DNA of 64,000 nt from Planococcus rifietoensis. GTDB lineage: Bacteria > Bacillota > Bacilli > Bacillales_A > Planococcaceae. Both the position numbers and the translations under genes were made by a program. Of this stretch, positions 1-9,009 are shown one piece after another. The DNA lies in the NCBI RefSeq assembly GCF_001465795.2, contig NZ_CP013659.2, positions 1,134,501 to 1,198,500 on the forward strand. The letters are read 5' to 3'. How positions within the stretch are numbered: position 1 is the stretch's first letter; each line of letters begins with the position of its first letter. The notes below the pieces were generated by a model. The model saw nothing but the letters and a program-made list of their open reading frames with translations. It was not told where the DNA came from and made no database searches.

Positions 1-1638
1 CTTTACCTCATCTATCAATATTACCCTCCGCCTTCCATGGAACTGGCCGATGTTCTAGCCTATCTGGCCTTTTTCGTGCTGGCTTGCTTGTTCCCGATGA
101 ACATCAGCGGCGTGCCCACCTATCTCGTACAATGGCTAACGGTAGCTGTATTTTTGAAATACGGATTGTTTGTCGAAGTCATCCTGTCCCAGATTACGAT
201 GATCATCGTCATTTTAAGGCTTCGAACTTCTGAAGGCATATCGGTGCGCATCCCGTTCAACTCAATGATGTTCTTTGCCGTTTCAGCGATTGCGGGTTTG
301 ACATTCCTGTTTGCAGGCGGTGAGATTGGTTCTTTAAATCTCGGAGATGTGATCGTGTTCGGTTTATTGTTCCAGACCGTCTCTTTTGTCGCCAATCAAT
401 TGATTCTCTACGGATATGCAAGAATCCTTGGCGAGCATAAAGACTTTTTCTCGCTCGATACCATCTGGGATTTCACCATTACGTTTTTGGTGTTTCCGTT
501 CTCGATTGCCCTTTATATGTCAGAAGCCTATTTTGGCTTGGCGGCTCTATTATTGCTCGGCATCCCGTTCTTTACGATGACTGCGATTATTCACATGTAC
601 ACCAATTCTGAAAAGGTGAACAACGATTTGAAAAAAGCGGGCGTGATCGGCCACCAACTAGCGGCCCGTTTATCAACAGACGAAGTGCTCGATCAATTTG
701 TCATTCAAGTTGCCAATTTATTTAAAGTGGATTTTGCGTATGTCATTGATTTCCGCGATGGGCAGCTGCTGATGTTGAGGAAGTTCGAAGAAAGCCAATT
801 GCAGCCGCTTGACAAGAAGCCGATTGAATACGACGAAGGAATTGCAGGACAAGCGATTGTAAAAGACAGTTCATACATGTTCAGCAGCAAAGCACAGTGG
901 AAAAACATGCCCACGGAATACATTCATGCGGATTCAGAGAGCCTCATGGCCATGCCCATTTCACGAAACAATAAAATCGAAGGTGTTTTAGTTCTCACTG
1001 CCCGCAGGAAGCATGCATTTCTTCCCCATCAGCTGCAAATTCTCGATATTTTAAGCACGTATTTTGCCGTATCCTTGGAAAAAGCGGTCCTCGTCCAAAA
1101 AGCGATTGCCAAGAGCGAACGCTGCGGGCTGACGAAATTGTATAATTACCGCTACTTGGACGAAGCGATCGGCAAATGCATGGAACAAGTGAATAGCAAA
1201 GAGCTTGATCATCTGTCCGTAGTGATGATGGACATCGATTACTTCAAAGCGATCAACGACAAATACGGCCACCAAAGTGGCAACGAAATCCTTATTGCGC
1301 TGGCCAATCTATTGACGAAAATGGTCGGCAATGAAGGAACCGTCGCCCGCTACGGAGGCGAAGAGTTTGTCATCTTGCTGCCGGGCTACAGCAAGGAAGT
1401 GTCCATGCTGTTCGCTGAGAATATCCGCAAAGAAATAGAAAAGCACGAATTTACCATCCACAGTGACCTAGACGACAAACGCGGTACGGTGGGCATCAAA
1501 ATCACCATGAGCATCGGCGTCTCTTCAGCACCAGAAGACAGCGATGACGCCATGGCCATGATCCGCAACGCAGACCGGGCGTTGTATATTGGGGCGAAGC
1601 AAGCAGGGCGCAATAAAGTCGCTGCCTACACAAAATAA
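1..1638 (+). CDS. Membrane GAF-GGDEF diguanylate cyclase (5' end cut by window edge)
   Basis: Probably makes cyclic di-GMP from two GTP. The reading frame is open to base 1, and in-frame residues precede the ATG at 37, so the true start is probably outside the window. Residues below count from ATG 37. An N-terminal block of hydrophobic membrane segments (to about residue 185) is followed by a GAF-like sensor region (about 205-345) and a GGDEF domain (about 370-533). The catalytic loop reads GGEEF at residues 440-444, an active-type variant. No RxxD inhibitory site is present just upstream, where NEG stands instead, so product inhibition is unlikely. It ends at a strong terminator, 220 bases before the type IV pilus genes, which suggests but does not prove that its product acts on them. 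Confidence 0.88.
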   Translation, partial: LYLIYQYYPPPSMELADVLAYLAFFVLACLFPMNISGVPTYLVQWLTVAVFLKYGLFVEVILSQITMIIVILRLRTSEGISVRIPFNSMMFFAVSAIAGLTFLFAGGEIGSLNLGDVIVFGLLFQTVSFVANQLILYGYARILGEHKDFFSLDTIWDFTITFLVFPFSIALYMSEAYFGLAALLLLGIPFFTMTAIIHMYTNSEKVNNDLKKAGVIGHQLAARLSTDEVLDQFVIQVANLFKVDFAYVIDFRDGQLLMLRKFEESQLQPLDKKPIEYDEGIAGQAIVKDSSYMFSSKAQWKNMPTEYIHADSESLMAMPISRNNKIEGVLVLTARRKHAFLPHQLQILDILSTYFAVSLEKAVLVQKAIAKSERCGLTKLYNYRYLDEAIGKCMEQVNSKELDHLSVVMMDIDYFKAINDKYGHQSGNEILIALANLLTKMVGNEGTVARYGGEEFVILLPGYSKEVSMLFAENIRKEIEKHEFTIHSDLDDKRGTVGIKITMSIGVSSAPEDSDDAMAMIRNADRALYIGAKQAGRNKVAAYTK

Positions 1639-1676
1639 GACTACAGAACGGCTTTTGCCGATTCTGTAGTCTTTTT
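1637..1676 (+). terminator. Rho-independent terminator after the diguanylate cyclase
   Basis: A long hairpin (arms beginning AAGACTACAGA, tttt loop) is followed by a T run. It overlaps the stop codon and separates the cyclase transcript from the pilus operon. Confidence 0.85.
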
Positions 1677-1744
1677 CTCTCAGGAAAGATGGGAATAAAA
1701 GCTAAAGTTTTATTAAAAAGTATAGATTATCCTGTAAAAATACC

Positions 1745-1773
1745 GTGTCAAATACAAGTAAACATGCAATAAT
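1745..1773 (+). promoter_or_regulatory. Candidate promoter of the pilus operon
   Basis: GTGTCA and AATAAT boxes lie 17 bases apart in the AT-rich gap before the first prepilin gene. Both are imperfect matches to the sigma-A consensus, so this is a weak call. The rest of the 1677-1860 gap is AT-rich and shows no gene. Confidence 0.3.
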
Positions 1774-1860
1774 ATAGGCGTAGCTTGATTTAGATAGAAA
1801 GGCTTCACTAAAAGGAAATTACTTACATTAATTAATGATAAATTAGGGGGAATACTGGAA

Positions 1861-2379
1861 ATGAATCAGCTGAAATCGCAACTAGGCTTAACCCTTGTCG
1901 AAGTGTTGGCGGCACTTGTCATCCTCGGCATCGTCTTCGTCGGCATCATGACAGTATTTCCCCAAATGACCCTCTTCAACAATAAGACCGAAGCGAAACT
2001 CGACACGATGAACTTGGCCAGGCAGGAGATGGCTGAAATCACCAATGCGGACTGGCTGGGGGATCGCAGCGAAATAGATCCTGTCATTTACGAGAAGTTC
2101 ATCGATAAATATGAAGATACGATGACAAGCTTAAGCTATACAAAAATTTCTGAGCAAAACGGCTATGCACGATTTGAAAAGCAGGATGGCTATCGGTATG
2201 AGGTCGAGCTTGCACTCGACTGTACACCGTTTTTGACGGAAACAGAAACTAGTCTCCTTAAATGCGATGATCCAACACTTGCCCAGTTGCATAAAATGCA
2301 TTTAAAGATTTACGAAGACGGGCAAGTCAGTAGTGAAACGTATGGTTATCTCCAGTACCGCGTGGAGGAGCAAAATTGA
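1861..2379 (+). CDS. Type IV minor prepilin (PilV-like)
   Basis: A 172-residue prepilin. The short basic leader ends at Gly9, followed by LTLVEVLAALVIL: the class III signal cut by prepilin peptidase, with Glu at mature position 5. The hydrophobic helix is followed by a soluble domain with two cysteines (CTPFLTETETSLLKCD) that may form a disulphide. An SD sequence (AGGGGGAA) precedes the ATG. It is the first gene of the pilus cluster and the next gene overlaps its stop, implying translational coupling. Its likely role is a minor pilin in pilus initiation; the specific minor pilin type cannot be told from sequence alone. Confidence 0.85.
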   Translation: MNQLKSQLGLTLVEVLAALVILGIVFVGIMTVFPQMTLFNNKTEAKLDTMNLARQEMAEITNADWLGDRSEIDPVIYEKFIDKYEDTMTSLSYTKISEQNGYARFEKQDGYRYEVELALDCTPFLTETETSLLKCDDPTLAQLHKMHLKIYEDGQVSSETYGYLQYRVEEQN

Positions 2380-2837
2380 TGAAGGGCCTCGATGAAAAAG
2401 GCATAAGCCTCGTTGAAGTGCTCGCGGCACTGCTCCTTGTATCCATCATTGCGACTGCGGCATGGACGGCTCTGTCAATTGGCATGAAGCACACCACTGC
2501 AGAAACGAGCAAAACCGAAATCCAACAAGACGCTAATATCATTATCACGAAACTATCGGCTGCACATCGTCAAAATGAAGCGTATTCGCTTAAGTTTGAA
2601 GGTGGCCAATTAATGTTGAAAATTCCTGATGCTACTGGAGCGGGTGTTTTTGAGCGAGTGCTCGACAAAGAATATGACTATACAGGCACCATCATAGCCG
2701 GGAATGCAGATTTAACTGCCGAAACCTTAATCGAACCAAAGAAAAATCATGCAAATATCCAATTGAATTTAACAAAAAACGGCCGAAACTTAAGCATCCA
2801 GACGACCTTGACACGCATCCGCACGGACCGGCCATAG
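2379..2837 (+). CDS. Type IV minor prepilin
   Basis: A 152-residue prepilin whose leader ends at Gly, followed by ISLVEVLAALLLV: a peptidase cleavage motif with Glu5. ATG 2379 is preferred because GGAGGAG lies 8 bases upstream; a TTG at 2376 is an alternative. The start overlaps the stop of the previous prepilin, so the two are co-translated. The soluble domain is small and has no recognisable subfamily signature. Together with its neighbours it probably forms the priming minor pilin complex. Confidence 0.82.
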   Translation: MKGLDEKGISLVEVLAALLLVSIIATAAWTALSIGMKHTTAETSKTEIQQDANIIITKLSAAHRQNEAYSLKFEGGQLMLKIPDATGAGVFERVLDKEYDYTGTIIAGNADLTAETLIEPKKNHANIQLNLTKNGRNLSIQTTLTRIRTDRP

Positions 2838-2847
2838 GAGGCGCAAT

Positions 2848-4356
2848 ATGAAAAAGCTGAATAACGAAAAAGGCTATGCGCTTGTCATCGTCCTGCTCAT
2901 TATCGTCTTGTTTATGGGGCTGGCAGCAACCTTCATGGCGGGGTCATTGAATCACGCCAAACAAGAGAAAGTTGTGGATACAGGAAATCAAGCGGTAGCG
3001 GCTGCGGAAATGGGCACCATCTATTACAGTTCAGATTTCGAGCGTGAATTGAAATTGTTAAAAGAAGAAATGCAGCAGGAAACTCAACTCAAATTAAATG
3101 AGCTCATTGCCTGCATCGAATTGCCATTGGGTGCAACTTGCGATAGCGAATTGGAACGCACTGCATGGGAAGAAAAAATTGATAGAGAAATGAAAGAGTT
3201 ATACGTCCAAAAAATTCTCGAAAAAAGCAATGAGTTGGATGCGTTGAAATTAGCTGGCGAAGAAAATCCATTTGATGGTGAACAAGTAAAATATCACGTC
3301 AAATCAGCAACCGCCAAGAAAATGAATGCGGCACAAAATGATGTGGAAGATTTGCTTGTCATCGACAAAGAAGTGAAATGGGTAGAGATTGTCTTAAATG
3401 TTGAAGGAAAAGCAATCGACAACCAAAAAGAACTAAACGCGATTTTTCAAGTAGAAATTCCAGATAGTTTTCTAGACAGTACAGAAACACGAAAGATCAA
3501 CACCATAGTCATCACTGAAGATGAAGATTTGACTTACGATAAAGTCTTTTCACTGACACCGCCTACAATCTCTTGTGCAGACTTAGTGACTGCCGTTAAA
3601 AACAAGACAGCGGAAGCGCCTTATGAATGTAAAGCAAAGGCCGATGAAACATTAAAAGAGTTTCTAGCATCACTTGATGATGATATGGATCCGAAAGATT
3701 TCCGTGTTTTTACAGATGATTATGCGGATTTCGTTTGCGAGAACAGCTGCAACAACACTGACTTTCAAGGTATCAATATTGTCGTGAACGAAAATGATGC
3801 AGGGGCACCTAATAATATGAATAATCTAGTCAATGCCAATTTATTCATTTCGGGCAAGCTCTCAATCGGAAATAACATTATAAACCTTGGCAAGAACGGA
3901 GAAAAACAGACAATTGTTGTAAAAGAGCTGGATGTCGACGTAAACCTGAAAAATATGTACAACACAAATTTCCTCGTACTGGGTTATCAAGACAAAACGA
4001 GAAAAGCGCAAATAGATTGGAAAAACCATATTGAAGTCTCGAATCACTCCAACTTTTGCATAGATATTGACCGAATTGATCCGGATGATTTGTCGCGTTT
4101 GGAGAGGGAGATCGCGTTCTCGGACAGCGGCCATTTGATCTACTATACGGAAGTGGCAGAGAAGAATTTTGTTTTAAGGGATAAACACGGAACGATCAAC
4201 CAAGAGCTGACCAGTATCTATGTAACGAGAGCCAGCGATTATTCAACGTTTTTGGAAAACTGCGGCATCTCAATGAAAGAAAGCAAGATTGTCCCGATCG
4301 ATGTCTCGGTTCCAGAACCGATCGGATCTGGTTTCGGTTTAGAAGTTGAATATTAA
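2848..4356 (+). CDS. Large Glu5-less prepilin (PilX/GspK-like), putative pilus tip protein
   Basis: A 502-residue protein with a prepilin-type leader (ends at Gly9) and a helix starting YALVIVLLIIVL. Mature position 5 is Ile instead of the near-invariant Glu. In other systems, large minor pilins lacking Glu5 (GspK, PilX families) cap the filament, so a tip position is inferred. The ectodomain is long, with a charged helical first half and a beta-rich second half. It contains several cysteine pairs (for example CIELPLGATC and CENSC), unusual for a Bacillales protein and suggesting disulphides. The gene is clearly more AT-rich than the ATPase genes downstream. An SD (AGGAGG) precedes the ATG. 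Adhesion is a possible role but is not shown. Confidence 0.72.
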   Translation: MKKLNNEKGYALVIVLLIIVLFMGLAATFMAGSLNHAKQEKVVDTGNQAVAAAEMGTIYYSSDFERELKLLKEEMQQETQLKLNELIACIELPLGATCDSELERTAWEEKIDREMKELYVQKILEKSNELDALKLAGEENPFDGEQVKYHVKSATAKKMNAAQNDVEDLLVIDKEVKWVEIVLNVEGKAIDNQKELNAIFQVEIPDSFLDSTETRKINTIVITEDEDLTYDKVFSLTPPTISCADLVTAVKNKTAEAPYECKAKADETLKEFLASLDDDMDPKDFRVFTDDYADFVCENSCNNTDFQGINIVVNENDAGAPNNMNNLVNANLFISGKLSIGNNIINLGKNGEKQTIVVKELDVDVNLKNMYNTNFLVLGYQDKTRKAQIDWKNHIEVSNHSNFCIDIDRIDPDDLSRLEREIAFSDSGHLIYYTEVAEKNFVLRDKHGTINQELTSIYVTRASDYSTFLENCGISMKESKIVPIDVSVPEPIGSGFGLEVEY

Positions 4357-4389
4357 TAAAGAAATGCGCAAGGGGTAGGGGGAATAAGG

Positions 4390-4803
4390 GTGGTTAAATT
4401 ATTGATATGGGTCATAATTGCTGCGGCAGTTATGGCAGGAGTGGTCTTTTTAAAAAAAATAGAGAATAAGAAAAAGACCTATATTATTGCAGTCGGCAGC
4501 CTTTTAGCGGCAGCTGTGGCGCTATGGATGCAAGGAAGTTTCGCTTGGCACATGAGCCTGCTCGCGATTCTCGGGCTGTCGCTCGTCACAGCATTGCTCT
4601 TCATGAAAATAGAAGAACGCGAACAACAGGAGAAAGTGAAGCTGAAAGAGGAGCGATTGAAACGCAAAAAACAGTCCGTTGCAATCCCACAAGAACCGAA
4701 AGCAATCAGAGAAGAGCCTGTAAAGAAACAGGAAGCCACCATAGAGAAATCCGAGAAGGTATTTGGCATGGAGTCCATCGGCCCGGTCGGAAAGGGGAAT
4801 TAA
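4390..4803 (+). CDS. Small membrane protein of unknown function in the pilus operon
   Basis: 137 residues with a GTG start preceded by a run of G-rich SD sequence. The N-terminus shows two or three hydrophobic segments (LLIWVIIAAAVMAGVVFL and following). They are followed by a strongly charged Lys/Glu-rich tail of about 60 residues that should lie in the cytoplasm. No family is recognised. It sits between the large prepilin and the VanW-like gene on the same strand with short gaps, so an accessory pilus role is inferred from position only. Confidence 0.6.
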   Translation: MVKLLIWVIIAAAVMAGVVFLKKIENKKKTYIIAVGSLLAAAVALWMQGSFAWHMSLLAILGLSLVTALLFMKIEEREQQEKVKLKEERLKRKKQSVAIPQEPKAIREEPVKKQEATIEKSEKVFGMESIGPVGKGN

Positions 4804-4804
4804 G

Positions 4805-6274
4805 ATGGACAATAAGCAATTCGGAAAAGTGTTCGGCGGCGTATTCGGAGCCGCCCTTCTGGTGTTTGGCACAGCCAATGCCGGTGCGTATGCGGTCGAT
4901 GAATGGGTGTTCCCATCGGCTGAATACGGTGATTATACATATATCGGCACGACCGATGTCTCGAATATGGCGGTCACGGATGCCAAAAATTTGTTCTTGA
5001 GCCAGGCTTCCGCAGTTCGTGAATCATCGGAACTGCACGTCACGTATTTGGATGCGACAGCGAAATATCCATTGAAAGATGTTGAGATTTCATTGGATGA
5101 AACTTTGGAAAGAGCACAGAGCGGCGCACAGAACGACTTTGTGTTCGATTTATCTGAATCAACGACGCGTTCGTTCTTGAAAAAGCAATTTACCGATGTC
5201 CCATTTACAGAAGCGGATATCGCGAATATCCATCAGCAACTTGAGACTGCGCTTGAAGGCGGCCAGTCCGTGACACGTGTCGACATCAGCAGCGACTCGC
5301 TCGAAATGCAGCCGGAAGAAGTAGCACAATCGAGTTTCTCCCATAGTATCAGCAGCATCGGCGCAGACGAATTGATCGAAGCGCTCGATGGTACAGTGAT
5401 CGGCCCGAATGAGTCGTTCGCATTTTTGCCGATGCTGGAAGAATTGACTTTGCTGGAAGCGACAGATGGCGAACTGACAGAAATCACTTCGGCCATTTAC
5501 GGGGCCGTGTTGCGGACGAATTTCTTCATTGAACAGCGCAGCATCGGTGAACAAGTGCCCGAAAACGTGCCGGCTGGTGAAGAAGCAGCGATCAACCGTA
5601 CATTGGGCGTTGATTTTGCATTTTCCAATCCAAATGCAAGTTCATTCACTTTGAACGTCTATTTGGAAAGCGATGTACTGACGGCATCCATCCACGGACA
5701 GCCGTTCGTCCACACGTATTACATTTCCGCTGCAAATGATAAAGAAGTCGAGCCGCGGCTCATCAAGCAATACAGCGCGTTCGTTTCAAGCGGTAAAAAA
5801 GTGCGCGAAGAAGGCCGGGATGGTAAACGCATTGAAGTGGTGAGAAGCATCTTAGAAGGGGATAAAGAAGTGCGCGTCGAACCCGTGTCGAGCGATTTCT
5901 ATCCGCCGGTCCACCGCGTCGAAGTGTATCCGCTCACTGTACCTGAAGCGCCAGCGACCGATGCGGACGGGGAACCGGTTCCACAGCCTGGAGATGAAGG
6001 CTTTGTCGATGAAAATGATAATGGCATCCACGACCCAGCAGAACAAAGTGCTGAAGACGGCACAGTTGCCGGTGATGAGGGCGGAACAGGCACTGGACCT
6101 GATGAATCGATAGAAGGATCCAGTGAAGCAGGTAGCGATTCAACTGAGGATTCCGGAACCGATAAAGATAGTGAAAATGAAGATGAAAACGAAAACGATG
6201 AAAACGATGAAAACGATCCACCGGCAGATGAAGATCCGGTTTATGACAAAGCAGGAAAACCAGTCGACGAGTAA
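4805..6274 (+). CDS. VanW-like surface protein with acidic tail and calcium-loop motif
   Basis: 489 residues. ATG 4805 is chosen because AAAGGGGA precedes it and the hydrophobic signal segment starts close to this Met. The middle resembles VanW-family proteins: a GPNESFAF block, a degenerate counterpart of the usual CQVSSTLY block, then a beta-rich domain with KKVREEGRDGKRIEVVR. The tail is highly acidic (Asp/Glu/Asn repeats). It also holds DENDNGIHDPAE at residues 402-413, which looks like a DxNxDG calcium loop as in SdrD B-type repeats. The protein is likely extracellular and membrane-anchored. VanW function is unknown in general; there is no reason to call it a resistance gene. Confidence 0.68.
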   Translation: MDNKQFGKVFGGVFGAALLVFGTANAGAYAVDEWVFPSAEYGDYTYIGTTDVSNMAVTDAKNLFLSQASAVRESSELHVTYLDATAKYPLKDVEISLDETLERAQSGAQNDFVFDLSESTTRSFLKKQFTDVPFTEADIANIHQQLETALEGGQSVTRVDISSDSLEMQPEEVAQSSFSHSISSIGADELIEALDGTVIGPNESFAFLPMLEELTLLEATDGELTEITSAIYGAVLRTNFFIEQRSIGEQVPENVPAGEEAAINRTLGVDFAFSNPNASSFTLNVYLESDVLTASIHGQPFVHTYYISAANDKEVEPRLIKQYSAFVSSGKKVREEGRDGKRIEVVRSILEGDKEVRVEPVSSDFYPPVHRVEVYPLTVPEAPATDADGEPVPQPGDEGFVDENDNGIHDPAEQSAEDGTVAGDEGGTGTGPDESIEGSSEAGSDSTEDSGTDKDSENEDENENDENDENDPPADEDPVYDKAGKPVDE

Positions 6275-6296
6275 CGACAGGGCAAGGGGGATTTGA

Positions 6297-7955
6297 ATGG
6301 TAATTAAACGGAAACGCATTGGCGACATTCTTGTCGAGCAAGGCTTATTGACACAGGAAGAACTGCAAGGAGCGCTCGATTCGAAACAGAACGACCAGAA
6401 ACTCGGAGACGCGTTATTGTCACGCGGGCTCATCACTGAGCAGCAATTGATCGAAACGCTCGAAGTGCAACTCGGCATCCCGCATGTCTCGCTGTTCCGC
6501 TATCCTTTCGACCCGCTGTTGTTCAATGTCGTGCCGAAAGATTTCGCAAAGCGCAAATTGCTTGTGCCATTGAAGACAGAAGGCGACCGCTTGTTCATCG
6601 CGATGACCGACCCGACGGATTTCATCGCGATTGATGATTTGCGATTGTCGACAGGCTTTCAAATCGAACCGACGATCGCCTCAAAAGAAGACATCATGAA
6701 AACGATCGCCAAGTATTACGAAGAAGAATCGTACGATGAATTGCTTGAAGAAATGCCGGATGTCAAAGAAGACAAGACCGACGAGTTGACTGATTTGGAT
6801 GCGCCGATCGTACGCCTCGTCAATCAATTGCTGTCGAATGCGGTGGCAATGAAAGCGTCTGATGTTCATTTGGATCCGCATGAAGCCAAACTATTGGTGC
6901 GTTACCGGATTGACGGCACGCTTCGGACCGAGCGGATTTTGCCAAAATCGATGCAGCAGATGGTGACGGCACGCATTAAAATTCTTGCCAATCTCGACAT
7001 TACCGAAAACCGCATTCCGCAAGATGGGCGTATCAAGACGACCGTCGACTTCCGGGCAATCGATTTGCGCGTATCGTCTTTGCCGACGGTATTCGGCGAG
7101 AAAATCGTTATGCGGATTTTGGATTTGAGCCAGAACTTGACCGATATTTCGAAGCTTGGCTTCAACGAAACGAATATGGCACGCTTTATGCGCGAAATCG
7201 ACAAGCCGAACGGCATCGTTTTGATTTCCGGCCCGACCGGCTCCGGGAAATCATCTACTTTATACGCAGCGCTCAATAAATTGAATTCTGAAGAAGTGAA
7301 TATCATTACCGTCGAAGATCCGGTGGAATATCAATTGGAAGGCATCAACCAGATCCAAGTGAACGCCAATGTCGGCTTGAGTTTTGCAGCGGGGTTGCGG
7401 TCGATTTTGCGCCAGGATCCCGACATCGTGATGGTCGGGGAAATCCGCGACAAAGAAACAGCGGACATTTCCATCCGCGCTTCGCTCACAGGGCATTTAG
7501 TGTTAAGCACGATCCACACGAACGACTCGATCGCATCGATCACACGTCTCATGGACATGGGGATTGAACCGTTTCTTGTCACCGCTTCACTGAATGCGGT
7601 CATCGCGCAGCGTTTGATCCGCCGCGTGTGCAGAGATTGCCGTGACATTCAGCCGGCCACCGTGCGCGAGAAAGAGATTTTCGCGAGAAGGGGCTTGTCG
7701 ATCGACACCATTTCCCGTGGTGCCGGATGCCCGCAATGCAATATGAGCGGCTATAAAGGGCGCATGGCGATCCACGAGGTGCTCGTTGTCGACGATGCCA
7801 TTAAAGATGTCATTAACAGAGGTGGCACAGCTGCTGAGATCCGCAAAATCGCTGTCGCCAATGAAACGATTTTTTTGATTGATGACGGCTTATTAAAAGT
7901 AAAGGAGGGCATGACGACGACGGAAGAAGTGCTCCGCGTTGCCATGAGTGACTAA
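6297..7955 (+). CDS. pilB: Type IV pilus extension ATPase PilB
   Basis: A 552-residue GspE/PilB-family ATPase that powers pilin polymerisation from the cytoplasm. The N-terminus carries two tandem MshEN-like motifs (R7-K30 and K35-Q58), the type that binds c-di-GMP in MshE. The first motif has Lys where Gln is expected, and the linker is one residue short. The Walker A motif GPTGSGKS lies near residues 312-319, followed by the acidic Asp box and Walker B (PDIVMVGEIRD), a His box, and a C-terminal CxxC...CxxC zinc site (CRDC and CPQC). AAGGGGG precedes the ATG. It is followed directly by pilT and pilC. Confidence 0.95.
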   Translation: MVIKRKRIGDILVEQGLLTQEELQGALDSKQNDQKLGDALLSRGLITEQQLIETLEVQLGIPHVSLFRYPFDPLLFNVVPKDFAKRKLLVPLKTEGDRLFIAMTDPTDFIAIDDLRLSTGFQIEPTIASKEDIMKTIAKYYEEESYDELLEEMPDVKEDKTDELTDLDAPIVRLVNQLLSNAVAMKASDVHLDPHEAKLLVRYRIDGTLRTERILPKSMQQMVTARIKILANLDITENRIPQDGRIKTTVDFRAIDLRVSSLPTVFGEKIVMRILDLSQNLTDISKLGFNETNMARFMREIDKPNGIVLISGPTGSGKSSTLYAALNKLNSEEVNIITVEDPVEYQLEGINQIQVNANVGLSFAAGLRSILRQDPDIVMVGEIRDKETADISIRASLTGHLVLSTIHTNDSIASITRLMDMGIEPFLVTASLNAVIAQRLIRRVCRDCRDIQPATVREKEIFARRGLSIDTISRGAGCPQCNMSGYKGRMAIHEVLVVDDAIKDVINRGGTAAEIRKIAVANETIFLIDDGLLKVKEGMTTTEEVLRVAMSD

Positions 7956-7956
7956 T

Positions 7957-9009
7957 ATGAATGAAACCGCTATTGATTTTATCGATAAAGTATTGACCGC
8001 AGCGCGGGAACTTGATGTTTCCGATATCCATATGACGACCGGCATCCCGCCCGTCTTTCGCATGCACGGCTCACTCAAGCGCTACGGGGAAGAGCGGCTG
8101 TTACCGGACGATACCGAAGCGATCGCGAAAGCATTGATGCCGGAAAGTTTATGGGAGACGTTCCTGCAAAAAGGCGAGATGGACTATTCCTACGCGATTC
8201 CCGGAGTGTCCCGCTTCCGTGTCAATTCGTTCCACCAGCGCGGCTCCATTTCACACGCGTTCCGGACAATCCCGACAGTTATACCGTCAATCGACGATTT
8301 GAAAATGCCGGATACTTTGAAAAAATTAGCCGATACGCATCAAGGCTTGATCCTCGTCACCGGCCCGACCGGTTCCGGGAAATCGACAACTTTGGCTGCG
8401 ATGATTCGCCATATGAATGAAAATATGTCGAAACATATCATCACGCTCGAAGACCCAATCGAGTATATGCATAAGCACGGCTCATCGGTCATCGACCAAC
8501 GTGAAGTCGGCTTTGATACGAAATCATTCGCCAACGGTTTGCGCGCCGCACTCCGTCAAGACCCGGACGTCATCTTGGTCGGCGAGATGCGTGACCTTGA
8601 GACGATCACGACCGCGATCACTGCGGCTGAAACTGGCCACTTGGTCATGGGCACGCTTCATACATCAAGCGCCGCGTCTACCGTCGAACGGATTATCGAT
8701 GTGTTCCCGCCCGAGCAGCATGCACAAATCCGCACGCAGCTTGGCGGCATCTTGAAAGCGGTTATCTCACAGCGCCTGCTTCCAACAGCGGACGGCAAAG
8801 GGCGCGTCGCTGCGACTGAGATCATGATCCACAACACGGCGATCGCCAACTTGATCCGTACCGAAAAAGTCCACCAAATCCCGAACGTCATCTTGACGAA
8901 CCGCGCGGCAGGCATGCATCTCATGCAGACATCCGTCCAGGAGCTATTGAATAAAGGCCGCATCACGAAACAGATCGCGGCGCCTTATTTGATCGGAGGC
9001 GAAGAGTAA
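7957..9009 (+). CDS. pilT: Type IV pilus retraction ATPase PilT
   Basis: About 350 residues, the usual PilT length. It has an N-terminal PAS-like PilT domain (SDIHMTTGIPP), Walker A GPTGSGKS, Walker B (PDVILVGEMRD) and the C-terminal AIANLIRTEK block, which corresponds to the PilT AIRNLIRE retraction motif. Retraction ATPases drive twitching motility and pilus disassembly, so this system is probably dynamic and not a fixed pseudopilus. The start is uncertain: GTG 7948 overlaps the pilB stop and ATG 7957 lies just after it, with no strong SD for either. Translation is probably coupled to pilB. Confidence 0.93.
   Translation: MNETAIDFIDKVLTAARELDVSDIHMTTGIPPVFRMHGSLKRYGEERLLPDDTEAIAKALMPESLWETFLQKGEMDYSYAIPGVSRFRVNSFHQRGSISHAFRTIPTVIPSIDDLKMPDTLKKLADTHQGLILVTGPTGSGKSTTLAAMIRHMNENMSKHIITLEDPIEYMHKHGSSVIDQREVGFDTKSFANGLRAALRQDPDVILVGEMRDLETITTAITAAETGHLVMGTLHTSSAASTVERIIDVFPPEQHAQIRTQLGGILKAVISQRLLPTADGKGRVAATEIMIHNTAIANLIRTEKVHQIPNVILTNRAAGMHLMQTSVQELLNKGRITKQIAAPYLIGGEE

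Noticed and set aside
4524-5000. 158-residue plus-strand frame overlapping the small membrane protein and VanW-like gene
   Set aside because: Arg/Ser-rich out-of-frame product; the two genes it overlaps have SD sequences and sensible membrane segments.
4805-6274. Vancomycin resistance reading of the VanW-like gene
   Set aside because: No vanHAX or vanRS genes are present, the family is widespread in non-resistant bacteria, and the context is a pilus operon.
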